This document shows, in pieces, positions 29,134 through 41,094 of a DNA stretch of 64,000 nucleotides. Location: the NCBI RefSeq assembly GCF_019925205.1, contig NC_083564.1, positions 38,664,447-38,728,446 on the forward strand, written 5' to 3'. How positions within the stretch are numbered: the first letter of the stretch is position 1; the number at the start of each line of letters is the position of its first letter. Source of the stretch: Metopolophium dirhodum (lineage: Eukaryota; Arthropoda; Insecta; Hemiptera; Aphididae). Under the pieces are notes generated by a model. It searched no databases, had not been told where the DNA came from, and was given only the letters and a program-made list of their open reading frames with translations. The position numbers and the translations under genes were made by a program.

Positions 29134-29960
29134 AAAAAAGTGGGTAAGTGGATGTCGCTCTGCTGTATAGTAGGTTACAATTGGGTCACTGTAATGGATG
29201 GTATTAAATTTGAATCAAATGATATAATACCATTGTATAAGGAAAACGATTCTGAGCAAAAACGGTCAGTCAGCCTATGATATTACTAAGTATATTTGAT
29301 GATATCAAGGTGAATAAAGTAATTTATATATAACCTATTCACGTGGAATCTTGTTTTCAATTTTCAATCCTTAGCTTTAAAAGTAGAACATTTAATAAAT
29401 TTTTAACTACAAAATAATTATTAAATTTTGTCAAAATTTTAACTTTAAATGCTTATAAAAAAAAATTGTGCTTTTGTATTTTTAATATTTTTCAACTGCT
29501 AATGTAACATAATATCAGGAGCCTTGCATTAAAATTTAACGCTTTTTTACCCAACAAATAAAACTTTATTGAAATTTATAGAAATAAAACTAAAAAAATT
29601 AAAAACTGACAAACAACTCAAAAAGAGTCAAATTATTTTCAGTCAAAATTGCATGTACGGTCATTTGCTTAAGAGTTGCACCAAAAATCAAAATCGATTT
29701 TCTTGTAAACAGATTTTGCGTAAAAATTCCCGTTTTCCCTTAATTTTTCTTTTGTTTAACGGCGCTTTTAAAAACTATTGGGATATTTTTACTTTTGACT
29801 CCCCCAAAATACCAACTGAATTCATTTTCCTATCAGAAAAGATACCGTTGAAAAAAATCCAAGCATTTTTACTGTTCTAAAAGGTAATGACAGACATTTT
29901 AAATTAAAAGTAAAACACATTATTGTAAAATAAATACATTCATCGCTCTGCTCAGAATCT
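29134..29960 (-). repeat. Interspersed repeat family R1, copy 2 (inverse)
   Basis: This is the reverse complement of the ends of copy 1. It starts with AAGTGGGTAAGTGGATGTCG, passes the CAATGGTATTATATCATTTG hairpin and the GCTCAGAATCG word, and ends with CATTCATCGCTCTGCTCAGA. It is about 830 bp, lacking the internal tandem amplification of copy 1. An open frame of about 100 codons at 29569-29880 lies wholly inside and mirrors the AT-rich repeat body; I do not regard it as a gene. Confidence 0.75.
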
Positions 29961-31020
29961 AAATAAATATATGTATATTATTATAATAATTTATTGGTAA
30001 ATGTTTATTTAAGTAATTAATAATTATTATTTATAATTCATAAACTCATAATATTCGTGTCTTTAATTTACAAAAAAAAAATTCAATCTCTTTTCATAAA
30101 GATAACCAGAATGATGTTTATAACAGAAAATCTTTTGTCCGTTTGCTATTATCAGAACTACCTCATTAATTCTTAAAAGGTAGAAATTAATGATTTCTTT
30201 GATATTTAGATGTTATCACTTTTGTATTTTATATAACAATATTATGAGTTGTATTCTATATTAGCCAAAATAATATTTTATTTGATTATTATGATTTGTT
30301 GTTAAAATTATAATATTTTATTAAATATTATAATTTATTATTATACGTGTGGTCGACGAAAACAATATCTAATTATTCATATCAGACATTTTTTAAATAT
30401 TTTTGAAAAGCATGAATTAAACCGATAATTTCGAAAAATCGAACGTGGATTAAAATCATAGTTAAAAATTACTTTGAGAACTCGATACCGTGGTGGAATG
30501 TATCCAGTGGCACACACTCAAAAATAAATAGGCGTAGTATATTGAATCGGTTACCTTTATATTGGGTAATATATTAATGGCTATGGCCTATAATTATTCA
30601 ATAGTTTATTTTCAATATTTTTATGAATTTTTATAATGTACATATTTTGGAGCCAGGGTAGGACACCCATCTACCAATAAAATCTCTCCAATGTGCGCCA
30701 CTGAATCTATCTATTAACCGTTTTATGGACAAACATGTGCAACATAATATATTATCATAGTATATTAACAAAGTGGAAAATTCATTAGTTATCACTATAT
30801 AACGATAATATTCTAAATTGGATATCAGAGCATATGTCGACTCATTCGACGGTCCTTTGATCGATTAAATTATAGCGAACACATCGCGTATTCATTCATG
30901 GTATTATTATTATTATTATTATATAGTTTTATTCTTCTTTTCGTCTATTACGTCGGCACTGAGAGGATAAAATGATTGAGTTGCGCGTACAGTACCTATC
31001 TTGGTGGAGCAACATGTTGG
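29961..31020. other. Intergenic, distal upstream of gene B
   Basis: AT-rich, with an ATT microsatellite at 30902-30921. No gene or site recognised before the GC-rich promoter of gene B. Confidence 0.5.
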
Positions 31021-31030
31021 TGCCCATTAC

Positions 31031-31196
31031 CTGAGGGGGAAACCGGACGACCCGGTGACCCCCTTGGGCGCTCACGCCCTCGCGTGTTTGTCCACTCGCG
31101 CGGGCGAACGCCGTTGCCCCCCCAGGACAGGGCAAGTCTCGCAATACTCGGCCGTGTGTATATATACCAGCAAGGACCATCCGATTAACCACAGTC
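31031..31196 (+). promoter_or_regulatory. Promoter of gene B: two GC blocks, TATA, initiator
   Basis: Block 1 contains CCCGGTGACCCCCTTGGG (31051-31068, identical to 37942-37959 upstream of gene C) and ACGCCCTCGC (31074-31083, shared with A and C). Block 2 contains GTTGCCCCCCCA (31113-31124), also shared with C. The TATA box TATATATA is at 31159-31166. The probable start ACAGTC lies at 31191-31196, with A+1 about 31193, 34 bp below the box. TATATACCAGC and GGACCA after the box are shared with gene C. Confidence 0.72.
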
Positions 31197-31254
31197 ACCA
31201 ACAGTACACACAACGAGTACTACGATAACAGCAGCTCGACAACTCCAATACAAA

Positions 31255-32647
31255 ATGTCCGCCAAAGTAAGTGTAATTTCATATTGTTATTGCAGTACAG
31301 TGCGTGCACACACGGTCGTTCGGTTATAAGCCTTCGTCTCAAAAACAACAATATAATATCAATAAAATTCAACATTCTATCGTCGCGATAATTCTATTTA
31401 TTGAGCATTTATTCTCCTCGTTATACTTCCACCAACTTAAGTTTTCAAATCGTTTCAACTAGATGCGATGGCGTGCGCATCCAATTCGGCCAGGAATAAA
31501 TTCTATATCCAATAAGAACCCCCTCAATAGTTGCGTTAACCATTCACCACAACCTTTTAAAGTTTTAAAATCACTCGAACGTTAAACGGTTAAATCGACG
31601 GAGATTCGTAACGGATAATCAGCGGTGGGTGACGGGAACACGCGTGGATCTCGTTAGGATTGACGAGGATTAAAGGGAGTGCGGCGCGGCGGCCGGTCGA
31701 CGTTGCTCAACACGTGCGATCGTGCGCACACGTAACAATACAACACTTGGGAGCACCGCTATCGACCGGTTTCCATGACTTTTACTCGCAGACCGGCCGA
31801 CGGACCGCACATAATAATAATAGCTACCGTCGTCGTCGTCACGACTGCCTCTTCGAACAAGGTCGTACACGCAAACGCCGATAAATCCTCCTCCGACCGC
31901 CAATACTATCCTTATATGGACCGCCGACGGTTAACCATTTCTCTCTTTCTCACTAACGCACACTCCAATATCGGTGCAAAAACACTATACGCTGTCCCAT
32001 ACGCGGGTCGAACGTTTATGGTGAAGATTGACCACACTATACTAATAGAGGTTTTTAATTTTTGTTTTCAGTTGATCATCTTCGCGGCTTGCGCCGTCGC
32101 CACCGCCCTGGCCGTCTACAAGGAACCTTCCTACCCATCTTACCCATCCGCCCCGGCTTACCCAGCCCCAGCCTACCCGGCCGCCCCAGCTTACCCAGCA
32201 CCAGCCTACCCATCTGCCCCCGCCTACCCAGCAGCACCCGCATACCCAGCGGCACCAGCCTACCCAGCTGCACCAGCCTACCCAGCAGCACCAGCCTACC
32301 CAGCAGCACCGGCCTACAAGCCAGCTTCGTACGCCGCCCCGAAACCCTATGCCCCAGAGCCAGCCTACTCTGCCCCGTCTCCGTACAACTTCGACTACAG
32401 CGTGCACGACACCTACACCGGTGACATCAAGAGCCAAAACGAATACGCTGACGCCAACGGTTACGTCAAGGGCTCCTACAGCCTGGTCGAACCTGACGGC
32501 AGCAAGCGCACCGTGGAATACACCGCCGATGACTACAACGGTTTCAACGCTGAGGTCAAGAAGGAAGGTGGATACCCCGCACCCGCCTACTCCGCACCAG
32601 CACCGGCCTACAAGCCAGCCCCAGCACCATACAAGCCCGCATACTAA
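31255..32647 (+). CDS. RR-2 cuticular protein, gene B (195 aa, 2 exons)
   Basis: Exons are 31255-31266 (MSAK) and 32072-32647, with a phase-0 GTAAGT...TTTTCAG intron of 805 bp. The protein is a secreted chitin-binding cuticle component. The signal peptide is residues 1-18 (MSAKLIIFAACAVATALA). Then follow YPSAPAYPAP-type and six-residue PAAPAY repeats, and an RR-2 domain at about 109-166 (YNFDYSVHDTYTGDIKSQ, ANGYVKGSYSLVEPDGSKR, VEYTADDYNGFNAEV). The canonical TGD motif is kept, unlike the other subfamilies here. A short PAPAYSAPAPAYKPA tail closes it. An upstream in-frame extension into the intron (from about 31775) is open but lacks a promoter or signal peptide and was rejected. The second exon is almost identical to gene C. 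Expected site of action is extracellular, with expression in epidermis (inference from family). Confidence 0.93.
31765..31772 (+). promoter_or_regulatory. Intronic Grainyhead-like site of gene B
   Basis: ACCGGTTT sits in the intron within a block shared with the intron of gene C (ACACTTGGG, GCACCGC, GACCGGTTT, CATRACTTTTACT in the same order). Grainyhead factors prefer AACYGGTTT; this site matches in the right half. Function is inferred. Confidence 0.4.
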
Positions 32648-32846
32648 TAACACCACCGTCCCAATTCACTGAACGTTGCATCTCAAACACCGACATCATC
32701 ATTGACGACTTCCAAGACTGTTTTAAGTCTCAGTACATTTTCGTAGCTGTATAATACACGATATCTCATGCGTGTGTTTCATATATATATAATATATTAT
32801 ATTTGTATATTTACTATTGTCATCGGTTTCATCTTGTTTTTTTGTA

Positions 32847-32852
32847 AATAAA
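32847..32852 (+). terminator. Poly(A) signal of gene B
   Basis: AATAAA lies 200 nt after the stop, preceded by TTTTTTTGTAAATAAA context that is also found at the 3' end of gene C. Confidence 0.8.
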
Positions 32853-35800
32853 CGTCATCCATGTCGTAACAGATAACCAATTGTTCACTATTTTTTTATG
32901 TTACTATAAATTGTTATCATACATTTTATAACGAGAAATCCATTACGACTTTCCATTTTCTACGCTGTAGCTACATATAGACGAGCAAATGCGTTTTGTT
33001 CCTCAAGGCAACCGGCCCATACAGCCATACGAGTACTAAATAGTATATTATATTACACCACAGTACTAATATGGTTTTTAGCTAAGTCCATGCACAATTC
33101 ATGGTGAACATACATGATTCAAAAATAAAAAAATATACTTAACAAGTAATTCATTATGATATAGTATTACCTACAATTATTGCTTAACTATATGTTTCTC
33201 AGGAATAGATCATTTTTTACTAATTTCATTTATAACATTTTATATTAATCATGATAAACTATTGATAAACCATCAATAAGATTCTTGTTTTACATTTTAT
33301 TTATTACATAGTGTTAATCAAACTATGTTAACCAGAACATGGACATTTTTTTTACATTTATGTAAACTGTGCATGGGTACATGGTTATATTCTTTATTTT
33401 ATTATTTTTTTCAATTCTGAGAATTACGTTCCAGGTAGTACTTTAGTGCTTTACACCAAATAAAAATTCAAATCATATTGTATTTCGTTATATTCATCAA
33501 CTTATCAAGTTAACGTAATGTGATTTACTATTCATTGTATTTTTGTAAGAAAAAAAATGGCAACGTAATGTATGATTCCGTTTCCCATTTTCATAACATA
33601 AAAACATGAACGTTTCGTAGTTCTTAATAATAAAGAAAATACAATACGCGTTGTTAAAATTGAAAAAGTACGTAGGTAGGTACATGCAACCACTGTGTGT
33701 ATAATATATATATATTATACCATGATAAACAAAATAGTGAAAAGTGAATGTATTTTGTATTTGCTCACACACGAGTTATTAATATAATATAATATAATGA
33801 ATATATTATGTATATATAATACAATAATGAACGTTTAACATGTGATGCAGGTAAAACATAACAATACTTAAAAGTAAATGCTTATTTATTTATAGCACAT
33901 ACATAAGACTATAAGACTTATGTGTTTTATGATAAAATCATTCTTCACGCATGTCCCGAGTTGTTATGAAAGTTCATACAAAGTAAATCATTATATTTAT
34001 ATAATAATGTCTAACATAAATTGTTTACATTGCGTTTGTGATATACATATAATACAGTATTCCAAGTAGTTGGAGGGAAACGATATCGGTGTTCAAATGG
34101 TGTTCACATGTGTTTACTTTTGTTTCCCTAAAACAATTTTCACAGAAACAAAAATACACATATTATACCTACATAATATGTTCCTTCAAATTAAGTTTTT
34201 ATTTTTTTTTTCGTTTTACCACCAGTATTTAAATAATTATCACGTACACAAAGTCTCGTGTATAATTTGTACAATTTTGCGAATTTATCTTGGAATTGGG
34301 TGTGATTTATCTTGTATCAAAATTGCATGCCTTCATTTTGGAACGAATCAATTTAAAAATAAGTGTTAAGTGTTAAAATTAAAATAAGTTAAATATTTGT
34401 TTACTTTTATCCATTAAATCTTTAATTTGAGATTATATTTATGGTCTCTCCTAAAATTGTTATTTTTAATATTTTTTAGACATTGATTATTATTATAATA
34501 TTTTGTATTGTTAACATATGTACTACCTATCTTAGTTGTTACATCAAGTTAATTTTTATAGAACTTATTTTTTTACAATACATCCATTTTTTTGTATATA
34601 AACCAAATTAAATTATATTATGTTTTAGATACTTTTAAATAATTTGAATATAATAATCAAATTCATATATTTTGTCTAACCAACAACACAGGAAAGTAGT
34701 AAAATTGCCTATTTTATTTGCCGTTCGTTCGAAAGGGATTGATAATAATGTATTACGCATAATATTATCCAACCAGTAACAACCCTTATAAAAAAAAAAG
34801 TGAGTTGATAAAACGTATAAATGTGAGAGAGTTAGAGTGAGAGGTAAGGGTCAATATTTTATATGGATACATCGCGTTAGCTTATAACTATTATATTTAA
34901 TTTGAACATAAAAATAATAAAGTAATTAACCCTTATTATGATATAAGATTATTAACTAATAAAATTAAATGATGATAAATAATGGCGCAGCACATCGGTT
35001 GAGAAACACTGATCGTCTGAAAATTGATTTCATTACATTTAAAATAAATTTAAATTGTTTACGTCAAATGTAAGTAATTGATACCTATTAACCATTGAAA
35101 TAAGTCTAGTAACAACAGATTATTTTTCATTGTTGTATTTGTTTTTGATTTTTAATTATAATATAACACGTAAAAATTAACTTTTATGATACATTTGACT
35201 GTGGTTACTGGCTACTGCCGATACTGCCGATACTGATATGCATTTTTATACACATACTCATCCTATTTTTATCCTTCAATTATATATTTTTTACACTTTA
35301 TTTTATATGATACTTATAGCCATTTGGAATCGTTAGATGATACAATATAACGCAACAATTTCTCACATTTTTAACTTGACTCTTGTAAATTCATATAATA
35401 CATGTTATTATAGTATTATACTATATCAAATGTACATTATAGGTACTTGTTATACCTAATAATAATATTATGTAAATACATGTGTATACACTATACATTA
35501 CGTGACTATTTTTCCAAGGATTACATTGGATTTAACACATATATTATGGTTTACACGTACATTACTATAAATTATAATGTGTAAACAGTAAATTAAATAA
35601 ATTCTAAACATCTTCAGTATAACGGTCGTAGAAGCGTGAGCTTTAATGTCCGTTCCTACAAAGAACAATGGACCAGTATATAATACAGGTGTTATGAAGT
35701 GCATCTAAAAATTTCCCTCTAAATACGTTTTGTACGCGTGGACCAGAAACTTATATAAAAATATATCAGTAAGCTATCGGTTTCTCCCTCTGATCAATAT

Positions 35801-37919
35801 GCAACATACTAAATTTGTGTTCCGAAAAACCAATGTTGTGTTAATTGTTTTAGTATTAGAGTGAATCGAACTATTATCAAATTGAATATTAAAAATATTA
35901 TCTGAGTATGTACGTTTGTTTTTTTTTTACCATATTTCAAGTTCTATGCAAATTACAACTAAAACATTAGGTACAGTTTAAAAATGCTCGTATTTCGCTT
36001 TAAAATTTAAATATCAGAAAAACTCCAACATACGAACACAGATAATTTTCATAACTCTTAGTTAAACTGTACAAGGTTTGATAATAGCCAATAGGTTAGT
36101 TTATTCCGATATTAAAAACTCACTACGTTGGCCTGCTGAACGTAAATTGTCCATGTTGCGCGTGGGTCAGAGAAAGAAAACAAATTGGTAGTGCGCTGAT
36201 ATAATTTTTTAATGGCAGGTTTAGTGTCAAATCCAAATTTGATTGTATTGTTGTTATACGTTTTGAAGTAACTAAAAATGATGACTAAAAATACATTTTT
36301 CGTCATTGTTAGACTGTAGTACAACATTATACTTTACTTTTTGTCAAAAGATGACGTTGTAAGTTGTTGACAGGGTTCAATATAGGCCCGTTGCATTCCA
36401 GCTGCGAGTCTGTGACGTAATGTCGTTGTTTATCAGACATTTTTTTTTCTTTTTCGATCACCTATGACATTGGCCTCACGATTTCTGATTATTTATTATA
36501 CCTACCCTTTCATCTTTGTAAGATCATTGTATTATCCGATTTTATAACTTAGTACAGCAAGTAAGTCGGTGGAACATAATTTCTCTGTTAAAAATTATGA
36601 TGGTTATAAATCTATATCTTATGGTATGTATGTATAATATGATAGTAATCTTCACTGTAAATATATCAAAATATCAACAGATATCATCTTACTAAGATTA
36701 ATAAAAATCGTTTATAAAAAAAAATTAGGTCCATGAAAATGTAATTAAAATATAATACGATTATCTATAAATAACTATAGTGTTGCAGTCAATTCAAATT
36801 TGAAACTTAAATTCACAAAACGCATGAATTGTAAAACATTTATAATTGTAAATCATTGTCAACAACAAGCATATCGGGAAAACTATAAATATAATATATA
36901 GGAAAGTTTTTATTATTTAAAAGTATGATGTTTTATGCAGGATAGTTCCTAAAGGTTTTTTATAGCAAAACAATTTTGTTTAAATCTTGTGATTATTCAA
37001 AAATACGTTAATATGAAGGCTTAAAATTTCTTTACATGAATTATTAATTGTATTATTATAATTGGTGTAACAGGAGACCTGGAAAAAAAAAATCATGCTA
37101 CTTCAACATATGAAAAAAATTGTGAAAATTATATGATTAAGAAATATACTCATGGCAGGAAATTCCCAAAATTATTTTTTTGAAAAAAAGTTATAACGTT
37201 CTAAATTAATATATACAAAAAATATTGATATTGAAATAAATTCTAAAAAATAAACTAGTTGACTTAGATAAATATTTTCCCCGTCAAAATTGTTATTACA
37301 ATCAGATTCACAAATTGGCTATTATGAATAATTTTACCAAAAAAATTAAAATTTTTTTTTTATTTTCAGTATTAATAAATAAAAATATTTTTTTTTATAT
37401 TATACGTGTAGCACAAGTGACTACAAATTATAAATAAAAATAAAGTCTAAAATTATTGACTAGAACAAAAGTTATTTCATCCGTCAGGTCTTCCTGTTAC
37501 TGCCTGTATAGTAGTAAAATATAGTAGGTATACTTAAGTAAAATTAAAAATATTTTAAAATCTTTTTAGTTATTACGTGGTGGTCCTAACATAACATTAT
37601 AAGTTACCCTTGAAAATTGTTGTAGTTAAGTAGTAAATATTTAAGTTAGTCATAAATTAATGAGATATTGATTTAATTATCAACATTATTTTGTGACATA
37701 AATTTAACAGTTTTCAGTGTTTGTCTATGAAGTTCCAGACAATATTTTAAGAATGACCTAGTTCGATAAGTACCAGCTTGTAAAGACGGTCACTCTAACT
37801 CTTCGTGGTTTTCGTTTGGATTAATTTCGAACAGAAAAATATTAAAATACTATGTAGATTATAACATTATTACGCAGTGTTATGCGGAGATATGGCGTAA
37901 CAACATGCCGGGCCCCTTT
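32853..37919. other. Intergenic between B and C
   Basis: AT-rich. A short segment at about 34690-34725 (GGAAAGTAGTAAAATTGCCT and TTTGCCG) recurs near 43390-43425, so it belongs to a low-copy repeat. No gene supported. Confidence 0.5.
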
Positions 37920-37921
37920 TG

Positions 37922-38126
37922 TCTGAGGGGAAATCGGTCAACCCGGTGACCCCCTTGGGTACATACGCCCTCGCATAAATAGCATACCAGTTGTGTATAC
38001 AGACGCGTTGACCCACCACGCTTCGGTGGCGAGTGGCGTTGCCCCCCCAAGTTAGGGCAAGCCCGGCAACTATACAATCGATCGTGAGTATATATACCAG
38101 CGTGGACCAACTGATCAACCACAGTC
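37922..38126 (+). promoter_or_regulatory. Promoter of gene C: two GC blocks, hairpin, TATA, initiator
   Basis: It is homologous to the promoter of gene B: CCCGGTGACCCCCTTGGG at 37942-37959, ACGCCCTCGC at 37965-37974, GTTGCCCCCCCA at 38038-38049, TATATATA at 38089-38096 and ACAGTC at 38121-38126, with A+1 about 38123 and the same 34-bp spacing as B. Between the two GC blocks gene C has 34 bp more than B, including a potential hairpin CCACC-ACGCTTC-GGTGG (38013-38029). Confidence 0.72.
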
Positions 38127-38187
38127 ATCGACGACCAACACAACTAATCGTGCTGCAGTAATAATCACTAGACAACATACCTACAAA

Positions 38188-39427
38188 ATGTCCGCCAAAG
38201 TAAGTGCAAATTTGTATTATTATTACTATCGATCGTCGAAGTTTTATGGTTATACATAATATTATCCGCGACGCATTCGGTCCAGTGTTTCCCTAGGCTG
38301 GTAATCTATGTACAAACACTACAGTGTCATTCCATGAAAACCGATATTTTCATTGTTACGATCACTCTACTCGCAGCTAACTATTTTGCAAACGATCGTA
38401 TTACCGTTATTCGATCTAATAAGAAAAACAGCAGAAAGTGTGCGTGCAACTACACCTGTTGCCGGTCAACATCGCCCGATTTGCGTAATAGCGTGCACAC
38501 GTAATAACAACACTTGGGCGCACCGCGATTGCTGCCGTGCCGACCGGTTTTCATAACTTTTACTTGCCGACGATCGACAGACGTACTCTTCTAACAAGGT
38601 CGCACTCTTAAACTCCGATAGCATATATCCTCTGGCGATCGCCTGTGCAGTCCTTATACGGGCCGCTGATGGTTAACCTTTTCTCACTCTCTCTCTCTTT
38701 CACTATCTCTATCTCTCTCACGCACTCTACGATTTTGGCGCTAAAATACTACGCAGTCCTATACGCGGGTCGAACGTTTATGGTGAAGATTGACCGCACT
38801 ATACTAATAAAGGTTTTTAATTTTTGTTTTCAGTTGATCATCTTCGCGGCTTGCGCCGTCGCCACCGCCCTGGCTGTCTACAAGGAACCTTCCTACCCAT
38901 CTTACCCAGCCGCCCCGGCTTACCCAGCCCCAGCCTACCCGGCCGCCCCAGCTTACCCAGCACCAGCCTACCCATCTGCCCCCGCCTACCCATCTGCCCC
39001 AGCCTACCCAGCAGCACCCGCATACCCAGCGGCACCAGCCTACCCAGCTGCACCAGCCTACCCAGCAGCACCAGCCTACCCAGCAGCACCGGCCTACAAG
39101 CCAGCTTCGTACGCCGCCCCGAAACCCTATGCCCCAGAGCCAGCCTACTCTGCCCCGTCTCCGTACAACTTCGACTACAGCGTGCACGACACCTACACCG
39201 GTGACATCAAGAGCCAAAACGAATACGCTGACGCCAACGGTTACGTCAAGGGCTCCTACAGCCTGGTCGAACCTGACGGCAGCAAGCGCACCGTGGAATA
39301 CACCGCCGATGACTACAACGGTTTCAACGCTGAGGTCAAGAAGGAAGGTGGATACCCCGCACCCGCCTACTCCGCACCAGCACCGGCCTACAAGCCAGCC
39401 CCAGCACCATACAAGCCCGCGTACTAA
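38188..39427 (+). CDS. RR-2 cuticular protein, gene C (201 aa, 2 exons)
   Basis: Exons are 38188-38199 (MSAK) and 38834-39427, with a phase-0 GTAAGT...TTTTCAG intron of 634 bp. Same design as gene B: signal peptide 1-18, PAAPAYP repeats, an RR-2 domain with TGD at about residues 115-172, and a short PAPAYKPAPAPYKPAY tail. By eye it differs from B over the shared coding exon by three substitutions and one 18-bp repeat unit (an extra PSAPAY). The first part of the intron and the sequence after the stop codon are much more diverged. That pattern suggests recent gene conversion rather than a recent whole-gene copy. Secreted, chitin-binding cuticle protein; family call firm. Confidence 0.93.
38543..38550 (+). 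promoter_or_regulatory. Intronic Grainyhead-like site of gene C
   Basis: ACCGGTTT within the intron, in the same conserved block as in gene B (CGACCGGTTT, then CATAACTTTTACT). Confidence 0.4.
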
Positions 39428-39617
39428 GTCAACGTCTTAAATCACTGAACGTTGCAGCGAAGGAAACGCCAACATCACCAATGACGACTTTGGAGACTGT
39501 TTTAAGTCTTAACACATTTTCGTAACTATATACGCCTACACGCAATCTCATGCGTGTTATGTGTGTATTTTTTTATTATGTATACTATTGTCATCAATAT
39601 CATCTTAGTTTTTTGTA

Positions 39618-39623
39618 AATAAA
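39618..39623 (+). terminator. Poly(A) signal of gene C
   Basis: AATAAA in TTTTTTGTAAATAAA context, 190 nt after the stop, equivalent to the signal of gene B. Confidence 0.8.
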
Positions 39624-40523
39624 TATTTTTCGTGTTTTAACACCAAACATCAAGTGTTTATCGTATTTTTTGAGTAGTGCATACCTATATTATAATACGG
39701 TGGTGTATTATATATGATTGCATACGCATAATATATTGTACTCGTTTTATAGTTATATAATATACCTCTATTACCTATAAACAGAGAATGTATTGTTTAA
39801 TTAAGAAAATCCAACACTCTTTATATTATAGTTATCATCAAAACATAATTATTAAATATGCATTTGTATAATATTAATCAATATCTCGAGCTAAACATAT
39901 AATATGTAAGCATAAAGACTATATTATTATTGTGAGATTTGTAATATTTCAACGATACGATACACATTCGACATTCATAAATTGTATGTTGAAAGCTGTT
40001 TTTCGAGAGCAAGAAGTACACAGGCTGGATATAGTCCAAGTAAATAAAACAAAATTTTTGCCATAATTTGAGAAGAATAAATTTGTAACCTCCTAATATA
40101 TTTTTGGTTTGTTATCATGAAAAATGAAACCATTTTTATTATTTTGAGTATTTGATTTCTCATCTATAATTTTAACTTTCTCGGTTCTTTCTGGATTGGA
40201 ACCGTGCACCTATACTGTTTCGTAATTTTACAATAACCTAATGGTACTGATATAGTAATATCATACCACTTACAAGATTCTTTGAATAAGTATTTTTAAT
40301 TTTAAATGTTTCTTAAAATTTTAATAAATGGCCTATAATAAACTTAATAGGGTACAATATTATGCGGCCTACTATTAAAAATAAAATGATATACTTGTAT
40401 GTTTTATAATAAAAATATGTCGTTGGGGTGTTAACTGGATGAACATAATAAAATCTAATTTTATTCTGTGATTAGTTGCAATATTTATAGTTTATAGAAA
40501 TACTTACACAATTTGAATTATGT
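39624..40523. other. Intergenic, no gene seen
   Basis: AT-rich DNA between the 3' end of gene C and the MITE copy at 40532. Nothing recognisable. Confidence 0.55.
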
Positions 40524-40531
40524 ATAATATC

Positions 40532-41086
40532 CAATGCTGGGCATTAACGAATTAAAAAGTTAAAGTAAAGGTAAAAATTAATTTAATTTTAACTTTTTAA
40601 ATTAACTAGTTACTTTTGGCTTTTCGTTAACTTAACTATTAACTTTACTTACTAAATGTCTTTTTTAATAAATTGACGAATTAATTTTTCATTTTAAAAA
40701 GTAAGTTAAGTTAATTTATTTGTTTATTAATTTTAATATATTTCACTATTTCAGTCAATTTCGTTTTCATGTCAAAACATATTTACCGTGAATTGTTTAA
40801 AGTTAAAAATGTATATCATTCGAATCTAACTTATATGGAAATACTGTATCAAGTATAAACACTATAGTCTATAATTTATTTTTGGGTTGGAAAAAAATTA
40901 TGTACACTAATGTTGTATAAATAAATAAATTTTTTTTTCACTTAATAAAAAGTTAACAAAAAGTGTGTATTAACTTTTTAACTTAACTGAGTTAACCTAT
41001 AGTTAAATTAACTTTTAACTTTTGTTATTGGTGCATATTAACTTAACTAAACTGAGTAAAAAAAATCATAAACTTACTCAGCCTTG
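40532..41086. mobile_element. hAT-like MITE (555 bp), copy 2, inverse orientation
   Basis: It begins CAATGCTGGGCATTAACG and ends CTTACTCAGCCTTG. Perfect 8-bp target duplications ATAATATC flank it at 40524-40531 and 41087-41094. The GTTAA/TTAAC-rich body is the reverse complement of the element at 16816-17384, including the CCTATAGTTAAATTAACTTT and CTTTTGTTATTGGTG segments. Two copies with different TSDs show independent insertion of the same family. Confidence 0.88.
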
Positions 41087-41094
41087 ATAATATC

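Noticed and set aside
29569..29880. Open frame of 103 codons
   Set aside because: Entirely within R1 repeat copy 2, Lys/Phe/Leu-rich from AT-rich sequence, with no motif.
31775..32071. N-terminal extension of gene B into the upstream intron frame
   Set aside because: The promoter, MSAK exon and GTAAGT donor lie upstream, and exon 2 begins after TTTTCAG; the extension lacks a signal peptide and would bury the real one.
38645..38833. N-terminal extension of gene C in the intron
   Set aside because: Same reasoning as gene B: intron sequence that happens to be open.
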